The translations under genes were made by a program, and so were the position numbers. DNA of 64,000 nt from Bolinopsis microptera (taxonomy: Eukaryota > Ctenophora > Tentaculata > Lobata > Bolinopsidae): the NCBI RefSeq assembly GCF_026151205.1, contig NC_087077.1, forward strand, positions 7,245,983-7,309,982, written 5' to 3'. A model generated the notes under the pieces. The model was not told the origin of the DNA and ran no database searches. It saw nothing but the letters and a program-made list of their open reading frames with translations. Within the stretch, counting starts at the first letter, position 1; every line of letters begins with the position of its first letter. Shown piece by piece: positions 32,669 to 45,600 of this stretch.

Positions 32669-33658
32669 GAGTTGGTCCAGAGAATTTGTTACAGACACTA
32701 GGAGAAGAGGAATCATGGTGCTAGTACAATGATCATCATGTTTAACGACCCTCTAAATACACATCCCATCGAACTGTTTTATTTGTTTTCTGGTTAAGTG
32801 ATTGGTATGATATGTTTGCTAAAATGGACCGAGGTAAATTATTGGTTGGTTTGTTACAGTGACCCAACGTTAAGATGTAACTTTTTGTGAAAGTAACCTT
32901 CAAATTGTGATGCTTTTTTACCACATTTTGTTGAACAAATTTTGCTTTTTATTGTTTCTACACGAACGTAACACCCTTTCTAGGCTCACTCCTAATTACA
33001 TTTTAATGGAAAAGGTATTTTAGAGAAGGAAATGAGTTTTTCCAAGAGGTTCAAATTATCTCCTTTCCCATCGATAAGGGATGCTAATAAGAGTGTGCGA
33101 ATATAAATCGTAAACTTCAGTGCGATAAGTTCACATCAATTTGATTCATATCTCAAAAATACGGGGTCGCTATAGAAAAATTATCGCCTAGTAGGCCGTT
33201 AAGGAAACGATGGCTCACAAGTAATCTTATTTGTGGGAGAAATAAATAAAAGGCCAGAATCTTACTTCCATTGTACAAACCAACTGTGATCTGTTGAGTA
33301 TTCAGCTCAACAGTTCAAATAGCTATCTATCGATCTTGAGACAATTTCTTACAAATTCACTGTTAATACTAGGTTCGGGACGCTCTCCAGGTCCATTAGT
33401 TCTACTTCTGCGTAGTGACTTAATACTTACTTTACTAATCGGGGGGAATGCCTAATAATATTGTTACTATTACACTTTAATAATATAGTCGTTTCTAAAC
33501 ATTCAATTATTTATAGATATTAAATTTAATCTATAGACCACTTAAAAATCTGTAAATATAGTATAATAAATATAGTAATAAAAGTAAATAAATATAGTAA
33601 TAAAAGTTCATATCATGTCTTAGAATCTAATTAAACGGTAACGAAGACCATTTTTCAG
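32669..33658. other. Spacer before ZRSR2 with candidate first exon
   Basis: Mostly AT-rich. ATGGCTCACAA at 33210-33220 followed by GTAATC could be the missing first coding exon of ZRSR2: it ends in the phase needed to join 33659 and would give a basic N-terminus like the family's. This is the only candidate I found and it is tentative. Confidence 0.25.
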
Positions 33659-36600
33659 CCACAAGCAGAAGAAAAACAAGCGGAACCACGAGAAGAGACG
33701 AATCTTACGACAGAAAACCGCCCAGAATAGTGACACAGAGCTAATATTAACCGATGAACAAAAGTAAGTCAATATTCTGCTTCTTGTGAAGCCCACCAAC
33801 CCCTTTGTGGGTAAAAATGAGAGTCACGTGGTCACCTATTCGTCCAATCAGCAACCCCGAATCACACCAATTATCCGATCACGAAACTTCCCCAGATTTC
33901 TGGGCGGTAACTAATTTGACCCCCAATTATTTTTGTCTCCTCCTCCACTTCAAGATTTCGTTTTAGCTGTCAAAAATTGTGCTCCACTTGATAACCGTTG
34001 GGTCACGTTGACTTTATTAAATAGAGTCAACGTGACCCTCAAATTTGACAATGACCTCAAAGAGGCGGAGACTTAAACTCTCTTAAAGTCTTAATGGGTG
34101 GTTGAGACAAATTCACATTGTCGTATCGTCCTCCGAATTCTCTGCAATCTGCTATGTGACTTCAACCATAAGGTTTGAGAGGTCGGAAAAATGACAAATA
34201 AGAAAAGTCAATCTACGTATTAAAGAAACTGTTAATTGACAGCGTTTGGTTAAGGACCGAAGATGAAACTCATCTTATCACTACTTTAAAAGGTTTATTG
34301 ATCAGGTATCTAAATGGGCTGCGACTTTGAAAACCGAAAAAATCTGGTCCAAAACTTTCTGTGTTCAAACTTTGGTAACGAGGAAATTCGGTCCTATGTT
34401 ATCTAGAAATCAAGCCTGACTAACGAGGAAATTCGGTACTATGTTCTATAAAAATCAAGGCCGATCAAAATGGAAGCTGCAAATGATGTGTGTTAACAGT
34501 TAATCACAGATCCTGCTTGATAACAAAACACCCGTGATCTATGAGATCAATATCAATTTCTTCCGGGCCCTATTTTAAGCAAACCCAGACTCTAAAGACA
34601 ATGCCCACACTCAGAAGGGCTAATTTGTGTACAGATAAGTGTTTCCAGCTTTGGGCGATAAAAGCATTGTACCTCTAAATCGTTGTTAATGTTTGTGAAC
34701 AAACTCACAAGAAGGTACCCCTAAAGTTTTTCAAAGCATTTAAAAGTTGATTCCAAGGAATCACATAAATAAAATTTTAGCCTTGAATAATGTCAAAAGT
34801 GGTTTTTTAAGTTGAACTTACAACAAAATATAATTCGACGTTTTGAAATGATGGTTCGAAAATCTTAAAGTCTCATTGCTAAGCAAACGGTTCTGTTTCA
34901 AGATAGTGTTCTATAGCGAATTCATCATATTGTGCTTGTGATAAGAGTTAGCTGACGGTTGATATGAAATCGTCAAGTCAATAATTAGGGTATGCAGCAG
35001 CATCATATTATGCTGTTGACCAATTCGCACTTATACTATATTGTTCAAAAACAAAAGAAGTTTCATCAATTTTATGCTATACTTGCCTTTCATATTAGAG
35101 GAGATGGCTCACGAACCAAGTCCACACATACTGTATATATAACGATCCTCTTGATTGGAAAGATCAAAAGTTCTTCTGCAGCAGCAGCCAAATCTTAACC
35201 ACTTTAAGAGTTTGCCTGAGAGTTAAAAGCTCACTGAGTAACTACGAATATTACCCTTGATGCGTGGGAAAATCTTGTGATCTAGGCATGAAATGACCGA
35301 TTGTCATCATATTCTGGATAATAAAATAATCTGCTATTTAGTTAGGGCAACAGTAGATTGTGGGAAAATGTTTTAGATCGGCTAGATACTTGTTGTTTCG
35401 CTAACTGTATGTATTAGTATTACATAGTATTAGTATTACTGAAAAGATTGTCGATTAAAATTCCATTGGTTAATATCAATGCAGTGAATCATCATATCAT
35501 CTGCTTTCAGTATCGAGCTAGAAAAACAGCGGCAGAAAGACAAAGAGGAGAGGTATGTAAACGACTTAAAGTTAGCAATTACATTAAAAACTCGAAATTC
35601 GGAGGTCAGCTGTTGACGGTTGTGTTATAAATAGATAAAATTATGCCTACCTATAACTTAAACTAAATGGGTGCTATGTGCATATAATATACATTATACA
35701 GTATGACTAACAGTACATAAATCTTGGTCATTACGAATATTTTTGATGTCAAGAATTTTAGAAAAGAAATAAATTTCAAGCTTCCGATTTAAAAAATTTA
35801 TAAATTTTCAAAAATTTATACTCGAGTCAAATGGTAAATTGCTTCGGAGACATAATATATATTGAGTCAATTTTATCGCAGCCATAGCTGCTGTCTCTTA
35901 ATAGGAATAATGGATTATAAATTTGATGGCAATTTGTAGTAGGAGGATTATATATATAAAAGGGCGGTGCGTTTCAAAAATAACGCCCCGGTTTCAGAAT
36001 GCTGCGATGTTTTTAACTTTTTAATATTCTATGAAACCTAGAATATTTTTAAAAACGCAAGTAGGTACTCAATAATTCATATTTTTTTAAACCAACGTCA
36101 CAGACATCACATTATAGCTGAGGGATATATTGTAGGGCGGGATGTTAAAAAAGAATGCCCCATGGTTTCAGAATGCTGCGATTTTTAGACAAATAAAAAA
36201 TAATTGTCGCATATTATACTATATTAAGGCAACATGGAAAATTGAAAAATAATGTTCAGTACTCAATAATTCATGATTTTCTGAAACCAACGTCCCAGCG
36301 CTGTAATCCCATTAGTATTTAAACCACCGTGAATAACACTTTAACTTTGATCAGGGCCCTAGCAGAGAAGATGTGGTTAGAACGAGAAGAGGAAACTCAG
36401 AAACTGTTCCAGACGAAGAGGGCAGAGGAGGAGAAACGAAAAGCAGACAAGGAGGAACTCAAGGTTAGATTTGACGATAATCTGAATAACTTTTAAAGCT
36501 CTCAACCAATGTTATAATCCGATTGTTAAACTTACACCGGAGAATGAACTGACCGATTAAACTCTCTAGCATCATGTGACTATTTGAAGATTAGATTGAT

Positions 36601-39600
36601 CATATGATCTCATTGTGTCCATGCCCCATGGTTGACCGTTGACTCCAGTCTCGATAAATAAATTCGAAGGCAAAGAAACACGTATAGTACATGTTTTTTG
36701 CGTGATGACGTCATAAAACTATGTTATCTGTATAATCAAAATGAACAAAGATGAATGAGAATATCAAAGTAATCTACTTCGGACAAAAATTTCCAAAACA
36801 GTCCGATTGATCCACGAAAATTGTCCTCATACAATGAAAGATACAAAAGATAAAACATGTGGCTACAGTGTAGCCGCTACACCACCCTGACCCCAAGCTG
36901 CACCATACACTTCTCCGGATGAAAGAAAGAGCAGAACTCCGACTCTATCAGCTCTTCTCTACTGATATAACCTTTCTTCTTCTTGTCCGCTTCTTCCAGC
37001 ATTTTCCCGGCTTCACTGGGATCTAGTCCCGAGGCTGCCATCCATTTTCCTATCTCCTGATCCTGGAATTTTGATTATCACTTATTGTACATACCCAGCT
37101 ATATACATTTTTCTTATAAAATCATGGTTCATTCAATTCTCACATTTTATGTATCCGCTCGTGAGTCGTTTTAGATGGCTTGAATCTTTAGATTCGAGTT
37201 CTTTTCGGCTATAAAGCAATCATTTAAATATGCTTAATTTTATTATCATAATATATTAGTACGTCTGAACAATTATATTGTTCAAGTTAAGTGAAATTAA
37301 TTGCAAATTTCGTATGATTTGGATTATAAGTTCATACTAAAGGTGCAGTAAAACTCGATTTACCGTAGAGTTTGGGAAATGAAACAGCCGCGATAAATCT
37401 GGGTTCGTGGTAAATTGGTTTTTTTGTTTGTTTGTTCACGTTATTGATGTAAAACCCTTTTTGGAGAAAAGGAAATGGCCGCGGTAAATCGGGGATTTGC
37501 TGTAATTCACTTTATTTCCACGTATTATGTAGTTCATTTAAGTTCCCCGAAGTTGGCGGCTTGTGAATTTGAATTTGAAGTGCCAATTTGTTAAAACGTG
37601 ACAGTAATTAATTGGTAATAATTGGTTACAATATTACACGAATGATTTCTAGTTCTCCATTTCACGGGTTGCTTCCTCTACAATGTATCCGCGAAAGTTT
37701 GAAACAGTGCAGAATGACCAGAGGGCCACCACCCAAACAACTGTGACACAGGGATTGTCTTTTTATTAAACCATATATAATGTCTGATTTCTTGACTTTT
37801 GTAGACCAACATCATTGCCTCTAGAGCTTTTCTTCTCATATGTGAGACAAGAGAAACACCATCTTACTCTTAAGACGCGAGGAGGGTTGGGACTCCTCGG
37901 ACTACATTAAATCAATTCCTTAGACTGTAACATCCTCATTAAATGCAATACATTTTTAGTGTTGTAATTAATTTTAAGTTAATGGCCCATAACAGAGTCT
38001 TATGGAGAATGCGTGACTACTCGGCCACTTGATTTATTTCTCGTGTTTGCTGTATTTAGTTTTATAATTATCTCTGGGAATTATATCCTTTCGTTCAGAG
38101 CCCGGAGATAATTATAGGCTTAGTTTCGTGCCGCGCTATCCTTCTGCTGAAGCGTTGTGAATTATCGCGCGTAGCACTCAACAGCCAAGGTATTATTTTA
38201 TTACAATAATAATAAAGCTCCTTTTATCTGCCCCTTAATGGTCTATTAACTGTTTATTCCCTGCATTCAAGTACTCTGAACCGGCCGTTATAAAATATAT
38301 AATCAACTAACAGTAGATCGATGGGTGCACTAATTTCCGAACAGCAGTCGGTTATGTTCACAACCCCCTAGCATCCTCAACTTAGACCCTAGTCAAATGA
38401 CTGTAACTTAGCACCATACAATTACCGCTGTACCATAGAATGATATCGGGAGAGAACAGTGTGAGTATAACTCTAACTCCGAGAAGCAATTAAGTAAAAG
38501 TGGACACGCTCTCCTTTTCCTAAAATGTCAAAATGACAATGATTACTTATAATTAGGCTTGCAATTTAACTTTCGAATTTCCCTTTGCATAGCACAGTTT
38601 ATGTCATTAAGTTTTAGTGCTTCAGCAAGTGCACCACCCCATCACGGGCATGCTATTATGCAATTACACAAGAGGTAGCTGTACATGTTGCCAGCTAGAG
38701 TGCATCCTGTCACATATGTGATAGCTTACTTCTCAACTTTTCAACTTGTTTGGATAATACATGGCGTGTATTATGTAGATTATGTAGATTGTGGATTTTA
38801 GAGTATAAAGTGTAGAGTGTAAACTTTAGGGAATAGAGTGTAGATGCTTGTACCCTTATAATTTGGATTAGTCATTAGTCTGTGCCAGGCTAGCTCGTTG
38901 TGTCAAGTCTTTTCAGATGTCACGATAAAGGTTTATTGATATACTCGAGCAGTGCATAAACTTAGATAATAGATGTTATCCAATTTCGCTATGTTTGTGA
39001 ATGGACAACTTAGTTCCTTTAAATTTAATCCCAATCTTATATCTATCGGGACCCGGGAGTCACGATGCTGGCTAGGGCTTTGGTAGTCTTGAATACTATG
39101 GATAGACAAATATTCATACTTGAATAAATGAAATGGCGATGCACCCAAGCGTGGAAATACTGACCTTTAGAAAGTAGATACTCTAATATATTATGATATA
39201 TTAGGGGGGGGGGGGGGGGGGGGGGGGTCAAACTACATTTTTGTACATGGCCACCAGATTTTTGCCAAAATTACATGTACAAAAATGTACAAAAATGTAC
39301 AAAATATGTTTTTTCCTGTTTGGCCACCAGATTTTTGCCAAATGTACATGTCGGAAATGTACAAAAATGTACAAAATATGTTTTTTTCTGTTCCGTTTCC
39401 AGGGATTTCCGATTTTTTGTACATTTTTTATGACCATTAATGTACATGGCCATCAGATTTTTGCCAAATGTACGCTAAATTAGTGTACAAAATGTAGTTG
39501 GACCCCCCCCCCCCCCCTATATTAAACAATTGATACCTTACTCGGGATTATTATAACCGGGATAAAGTGGTGGGTTTTGGAAGATTCCGCCATATTTTTC

Positions 39601-42600
39601 CCGGTCAAAAATTTTACCAGTCATAAAAAAACCCGCCGACTCAGATTATGGGGTTCCAAGGGGGTGGTGATCATCATATTTTACCTGAAGTCTCATATGT
39701 GCTAGAGAAGACTTTTGAAGCAGTGGATGGAGGGCTGTAACTTTATTGGCGGTCGCTACAATAATTTCGTTATAAAAATCACAATTTGGTTATAGAAATC
39801 AGATTTCAGGGTGGACCGTGATTCTCACTTTTCTTGCCCATGAAGTGAGTAAACTGTGCCACTATTTCATGGTCCACGGTGGATTGATTACTGGAGCAGT
39901 TGAAGATGCAAAGCCAAGACGTTCCCCAATACCAAGCGGTGGGCAGGAAATTAAGCTCCGGCTGACCTTCAGAGCAGTAGCCCCATTAGCGGACAAAATG
40001 AAAGTCTTGTTAAGACAACAACACAACTTAGAATTTGACGGTCAGCAGCTCAGGGGACAGGGGGATATCAATAATGATAATGGCGGGGACATTAGCGATA
40101 ATGAGAATGAGAATACGCTTTAATGAAGATTTGACTTATTATTGCTATAGATTTATTTTCCTTTAAATACTAGACGTGTCTTTTTTTCTATTTCTGAGTA
40201 ATATCAGTAACTGCAAATTGAAATAACTTCTTTAACAAGTAACAAAAACAGAAATTTCGGTTGAAAATTTGTTGACCTCTGAAAAAAAACTTGAAAGGTC
40301 GGCCACCGGTAAATACATGACCGGGATAATTTGGCGGGTTTTGGGAAATTCCGCCATATTTTTCCCGGTTATTAATTTTCCCAGTCATAAATTAACCCGC
40401 TATAATATTCCCGAGTAAGGTAGGTATGGTAATACTGCGACGAGTAAAATCGTGGGGAAAATAAGTCTTTCCCTCCACAGGTTTGCCGAAATAAAACCAT
40501 TATATTATATAATATATTAACGTTATTAACTACGTCTACCGTATTATAGTTTCAGATAGAGCCTAGCTTCAAGATATTTCATTAATAAAACAAAAGTTTA
40601 ATAAAAAATTGTGTTTATAGAGCGTATCTTTTCGAACAATGATTATTGGCATAAAATGCAGGTATTTTCCTTGGCTGCAAACGCGCGTAGTTTAAAGCAT
40701 TTATAATTGATATAGTACAAGACTCCAAGATATTTCGTTGTGTGTGCCCTTACCGCTATTTGATTGTTGTTGTTTTCGTCAATGATGTCGAACAAGGCGT
40801 GGGCCACCTTACTGTGAAGTGTGGGTTTCCCTCTAGCTTCTCTTTCCAGCTCCTTCTTCCCCAGCTTGTTTAGACCTCGCAAGAACATCTTCTTATTCAC
40901 CTTCAGGGATGTTAATATGTCAAGGTGGCCAATAAAATGAAAACGTAGACAAATCTATATGGGTGGAAAATTAAAAAATCTAGTAATCGGTGAATAGAAA
41001 AAGGCAGTTATAATTTGAACTGGAAAACTTTGGTCGATAAGGTAGTAAGAGGGTAATTGAAGCTAGGGGACCTAAAATTTCAATTTGTATTTTCTCCGAG
41101 ACATGTTCCAGCGGCTATCGGATGTTCTCAACCAAACTTGTCAGAATTTCAGTAACGCCCTCTGCCATCTGGGGAAGAAGTGCCACATATTCACATAACG
41201 GTTACCCGAGACAGAATATACCGCATTTGCTTATGTTTTGCCTTATAAACGTAGGATTCGGGCAAGTTTTTAGTCTACAAGTGGACTGTCATAATAGGGG
41301 AAAAAACCACAGACATAAAATGTGGTGTAACGTCTGTCACCAACAAGGATGATTTGTGATTAACTTCTCTCCCTTCATTATCTCTCGTGTGTTTCGATTT
41401 TCCCTCTATATACCAATTTGTGGTAACGTGTCATTCAGTACAAAGTTTAAAGGCTAAAAAGTTTAACTATACAAATTGTTGCTTCTGATCAAATTGGTGT
41501 TTTTTAATTAGGTAACAAATATTAGGTTTCATTAACTACATGCTCACTGCATTTCGCAACTTGGACCAGTTTGAATTCCACTGTTTCAACATTGCTTCAA
41601 CTTACCTTCTTGCCAGGCTTCAGACCGACCTCACCCCAGAAAACTGACAAGGCTGTTGCTAGGGCGTCCATCTTCCTAGGGGTCGCTCTACAGTACTCCT
41701 GAAGAGGTTTTATGTTGGCTATCATCTCCTCTATCGTAACATACCCGTCCCTGAAAGTTTCAGCTATACTGCCAGCTATACTAAATTAACAGACAAAAGT
41801 TTGGAACGTTTCGTGTGTGATACTCGAGAGGACGAAGTCTTGCCAACTAACGATTTTAATTAACTCTGCAATATTACGATTACCTGACATTATTCACTAG
41901 TATATCGATTGTCGGCAGTGTGAAAAAGTTAGAGCTCGTTTGACTCTGTAAATATTTCCAAACATAGCGACGCCATCAAAAGCATTTCCTATTAATTCCG
42001 GTTTAAGCATAACTTCGTACTTTAAGTTGTCACATTTGACATAACAGAAACCTCGACCAGAGTCCAAAATATTAGCTCCGTGAGAATCACTGTATTATGT
42101 TTTACTGCCAGTCTCTCCAAGGCCTTTGGTGTACACAAGATTGTGGTAGAAAATGAAACGGTAATTCTCTCGACTGGTTACGGCGCTTGACTTTGCCGAC
42201 TCGAGGCTCTATTTCAATTTTATGCTGGACGCTAATTTGCACCATTTCGTAATCACTATATTTTACTAAAATTCTCACAAAATTTACTTTGATAAATAAC
42301 GTATCAGTTTTGTTTATTCTCCACACTATTCTATACACCCTCTTTGAAAAGGTAAACCTGATACGCATTAATTTGTAAGATTTGTAAGAATTCCGTCGAA
42401 ATTGTCCGCTACTTTTTCAATAAGCAGAGCAATTAACGTTGTAATTAGCTACAATAAATTGTAGCAGTCATGTCAGTTAATGTGAGGTTGCATGTTAATC
42501 GCTAACTGCCGTCTATCAGCAACACTGAACAGTGCATGATTGACGTGCATGCTGAAAATTCAGGCTTATCCTACTGTCTAAGTTCTTGAAATTGAGAGAA

Positions 42601-45600
42601 CTCAGAATACCTATCCATATCCTCTAGACGGAAATAATTCAGCATGCTTTGTCTCCAGTAGAAGTTCTTTATCAGTGGTTGTTTCCTCCCCTTACTGCTC
42701 CCTGAACCCATTTCGTGCTATTCACGTGACAGGAGCCGATATGCTCGTGCGCGCGGCGGGGCGACAAGTAAGGCTTACTTGGGACTCCCAACGGGAGATT
42801 TACCGAACATACAACAAGCGAGCTATGAACAACACAAGAATGCAAGAGTTGACGAGGTATACTTGGCTTGCACTATTGTGTGAAAAGTAGGTCTCGTGTG
42901 TAGCTATTGTGAAAATTTTGATTTGACTCTGAGTTAATGCAGGTTATTTGTCATAAATTAGGATAAAGTCATGATATTATTGCATAATGCCATAATTAGC
43001 TTGGCTTCTAGCCAGACAATTGTTGTCTTTATCTGAGTTATTTAATTAAGCTTCTACAGAAATTATGATCCTACCTAGAGCTTTTAAAGAAACATCCGAG
43101 CATGATGACCAAACGCGCATAAAACTTTAAAAGTATCAAAGATCGTCCCATTTTGACAATCTTTATCTGAAGCATGACTGTAGTTTTTGTTCTTTATTTT
43201 GCACATTTCTCACGATCTGGCTCACTTCACCCCCCTGTGAAAAAGAGAAAAAGGTGGAGCACACAAATATAACGTCACCATAATATTGGTTATTGAACTT
43301 GAGTGGCATAAGAAAATCTAGGCGTGCTTTTTATATTTTTAAAACTACAACCCGTTGGCTTCTTTCTTGTTAAAACAAAAACTCTATAGCCAAATCGATT
43401 AGTCTTTCATTAAAATGTGCTTGTTGCGTATTTTCATAACTGCAAAAACGCCTTTTCAAAAAATTCTTTAGCCTATCGTATCATGTGGTCATGAAAAATG
43501 TGCATTTTCTGTATTTACATGTCTGTAGTTTCTGTAGTTATGTCTACGCATTTTCAAGACATAATCAACTTTAAGTGATATTTGATACAGAATTGCTTAG
43601 AAACTTTTAAAGGGCCAGGCTTTTATGTGTGTGGTGTATAGTATGTAATATATTGTATATGTGGATATTTGCATCTTTTAAATGAAAGCTTGCGGTCATC
43701 AAGCCATGTTTTTACAGACATATACATCAGACTGACGCCGCTTAGTCCCTTAAATGTTAGAACACGGGATGAACTGTAACACGGCCGGGTAAAGCTGGCC
43801 ACTAAAAGCTGGAATGGAATTATTCTTAATGCTCGGAATTTATAAGTCAGCTTTATGCGAATGTAGTGTAACCACTGGCATGGATTTCAGACATGTGTTG
43901 GACTGCTTTTACTACTATCTTAAAGATAAATAATAATTCTGACTTATTTTACTATTATCTTAATTAATCTTAACTTATTTTTACTTAGATTACTTTTATT
44001 ACTTTTACCTGTCCTCGTCCACAGCTCTAAAATATTGAACCATCTTTGTCTTCCAGAACACATTATAAAGTAGTCCCTTCTTACGGTCTCTCTTCTTACC
44101 GACGAAGTTACCCATCCAGAGCCAGTATGAGTAGTTACCAGTAGTAACCAGTAGTAACCAGTAGTAACCAGTTGTTACCAGTAGTAACCAGTAGTTACCA
44201 GTAGTAACCAGTAGTCCCAGTAGTAACTAGAAACTAGAACCAGCCAACCAGACACAACCTATAAAGGACAATGTAAAATACTGGTTGTAGGAATATATCT
44301 CGTGTTTTACTTGGCAGGCTCACACTTCAATGTGGACGGTACTGTTCTTTGACGGGTCGTTTGTAAGATTGCAAATATAGCAGTCGTACTTAAATGACAA
44401 ATCTGAGATACATATCGTACAGAAATAATGAGGAAATTCTTGATGAATTATTTACAGAGAAATTAACAATAATATTTTTTTAAAACCACGTTAAAAAAAA
44501 CAGGGATAACTAAGAGTGCAGGGAATTTGTAATCTAATATAATAATATCTAGTTTATTCATTCAAGCTGTTCCTGAAACAGTATGATGTGTTTTTGTGCT
44601 CCAAACTGCATGTCGAGCCTTTCTCAGCGTGGAGCCTAACACTTTTACTAGTAATTACTTTATAGCGATTAGTATTCATTCTGAAGAGGAACCGCCGCGG
44701 TAGCCGCTATGTTAAAGGGCCGTTTGCAAGTCTGTGCCCGCTGTGCCTTTTGATATTTTTACCCTGGATATGCTGGGCTAGCAATGATATTAATTAATGA
44801 ATATGACGTTCCGAATATAAAAATAAAAATAATCGAATGCCTATTTAGAGAGGGAGAGAGTTGTGGTTAGAACATGCAGGTTCGTAAACCTGGATATATG
44901 GTTCTTAGCTCCACTAAATAGCTGGTACAGCTCGAAATTAATGTAAAGGACATTTTGAATTAGATATGTCTATCTATGTCATAGAACGTGACAGAGTTGT
45001 TAATAATGTTGATGCACAAAATTATCTTTGGCCCTTTTAGTTTTTGTTTGAAGTATTCATTGTCGAACGTGAAAATGTGCACCTTGAAGTTTTGTTTAAT
45101 CAGCGAATGCAAAATTGGATCAAACGGTTTCTCCAGCAGTTATTGTAATAAATACCTCCTAGCGGTTAGCTTTAGGAGGAAAAGTAAAACACCCATACAT
45201 TTATACATTTGGGATGACTTAAAAGCCACCAATTTTTTTTACATAACCATTTTACAATATCTTGGGTCGTGTTTGTGTTAATTTCTGTCTCGACATCTTG
45301 ATCGAAAATCGAAATTGATCAGTTTTTGGGCTGTCATTGCTGAAAATAACCATGATATAATGTGTGACAACTTCGTGAGTGCCTCATTACAACAGTTTAC
45401 TACTACATAGTATTATTTGTTTGAACTATAGAAATTCGTAGTTGTATAATCTTAATTTATATTATGTGGTAAGTGTATTATGTAGTATGGTTGGACTTTG
45501 TTGTTATAATTTCTGTTTAACATTGCACTTCACAATTTGGTCAACGTGATAATGATGTTTTCGTTATAAACTTCTGTTAAGATCTAAAGGATCTCTCTTT

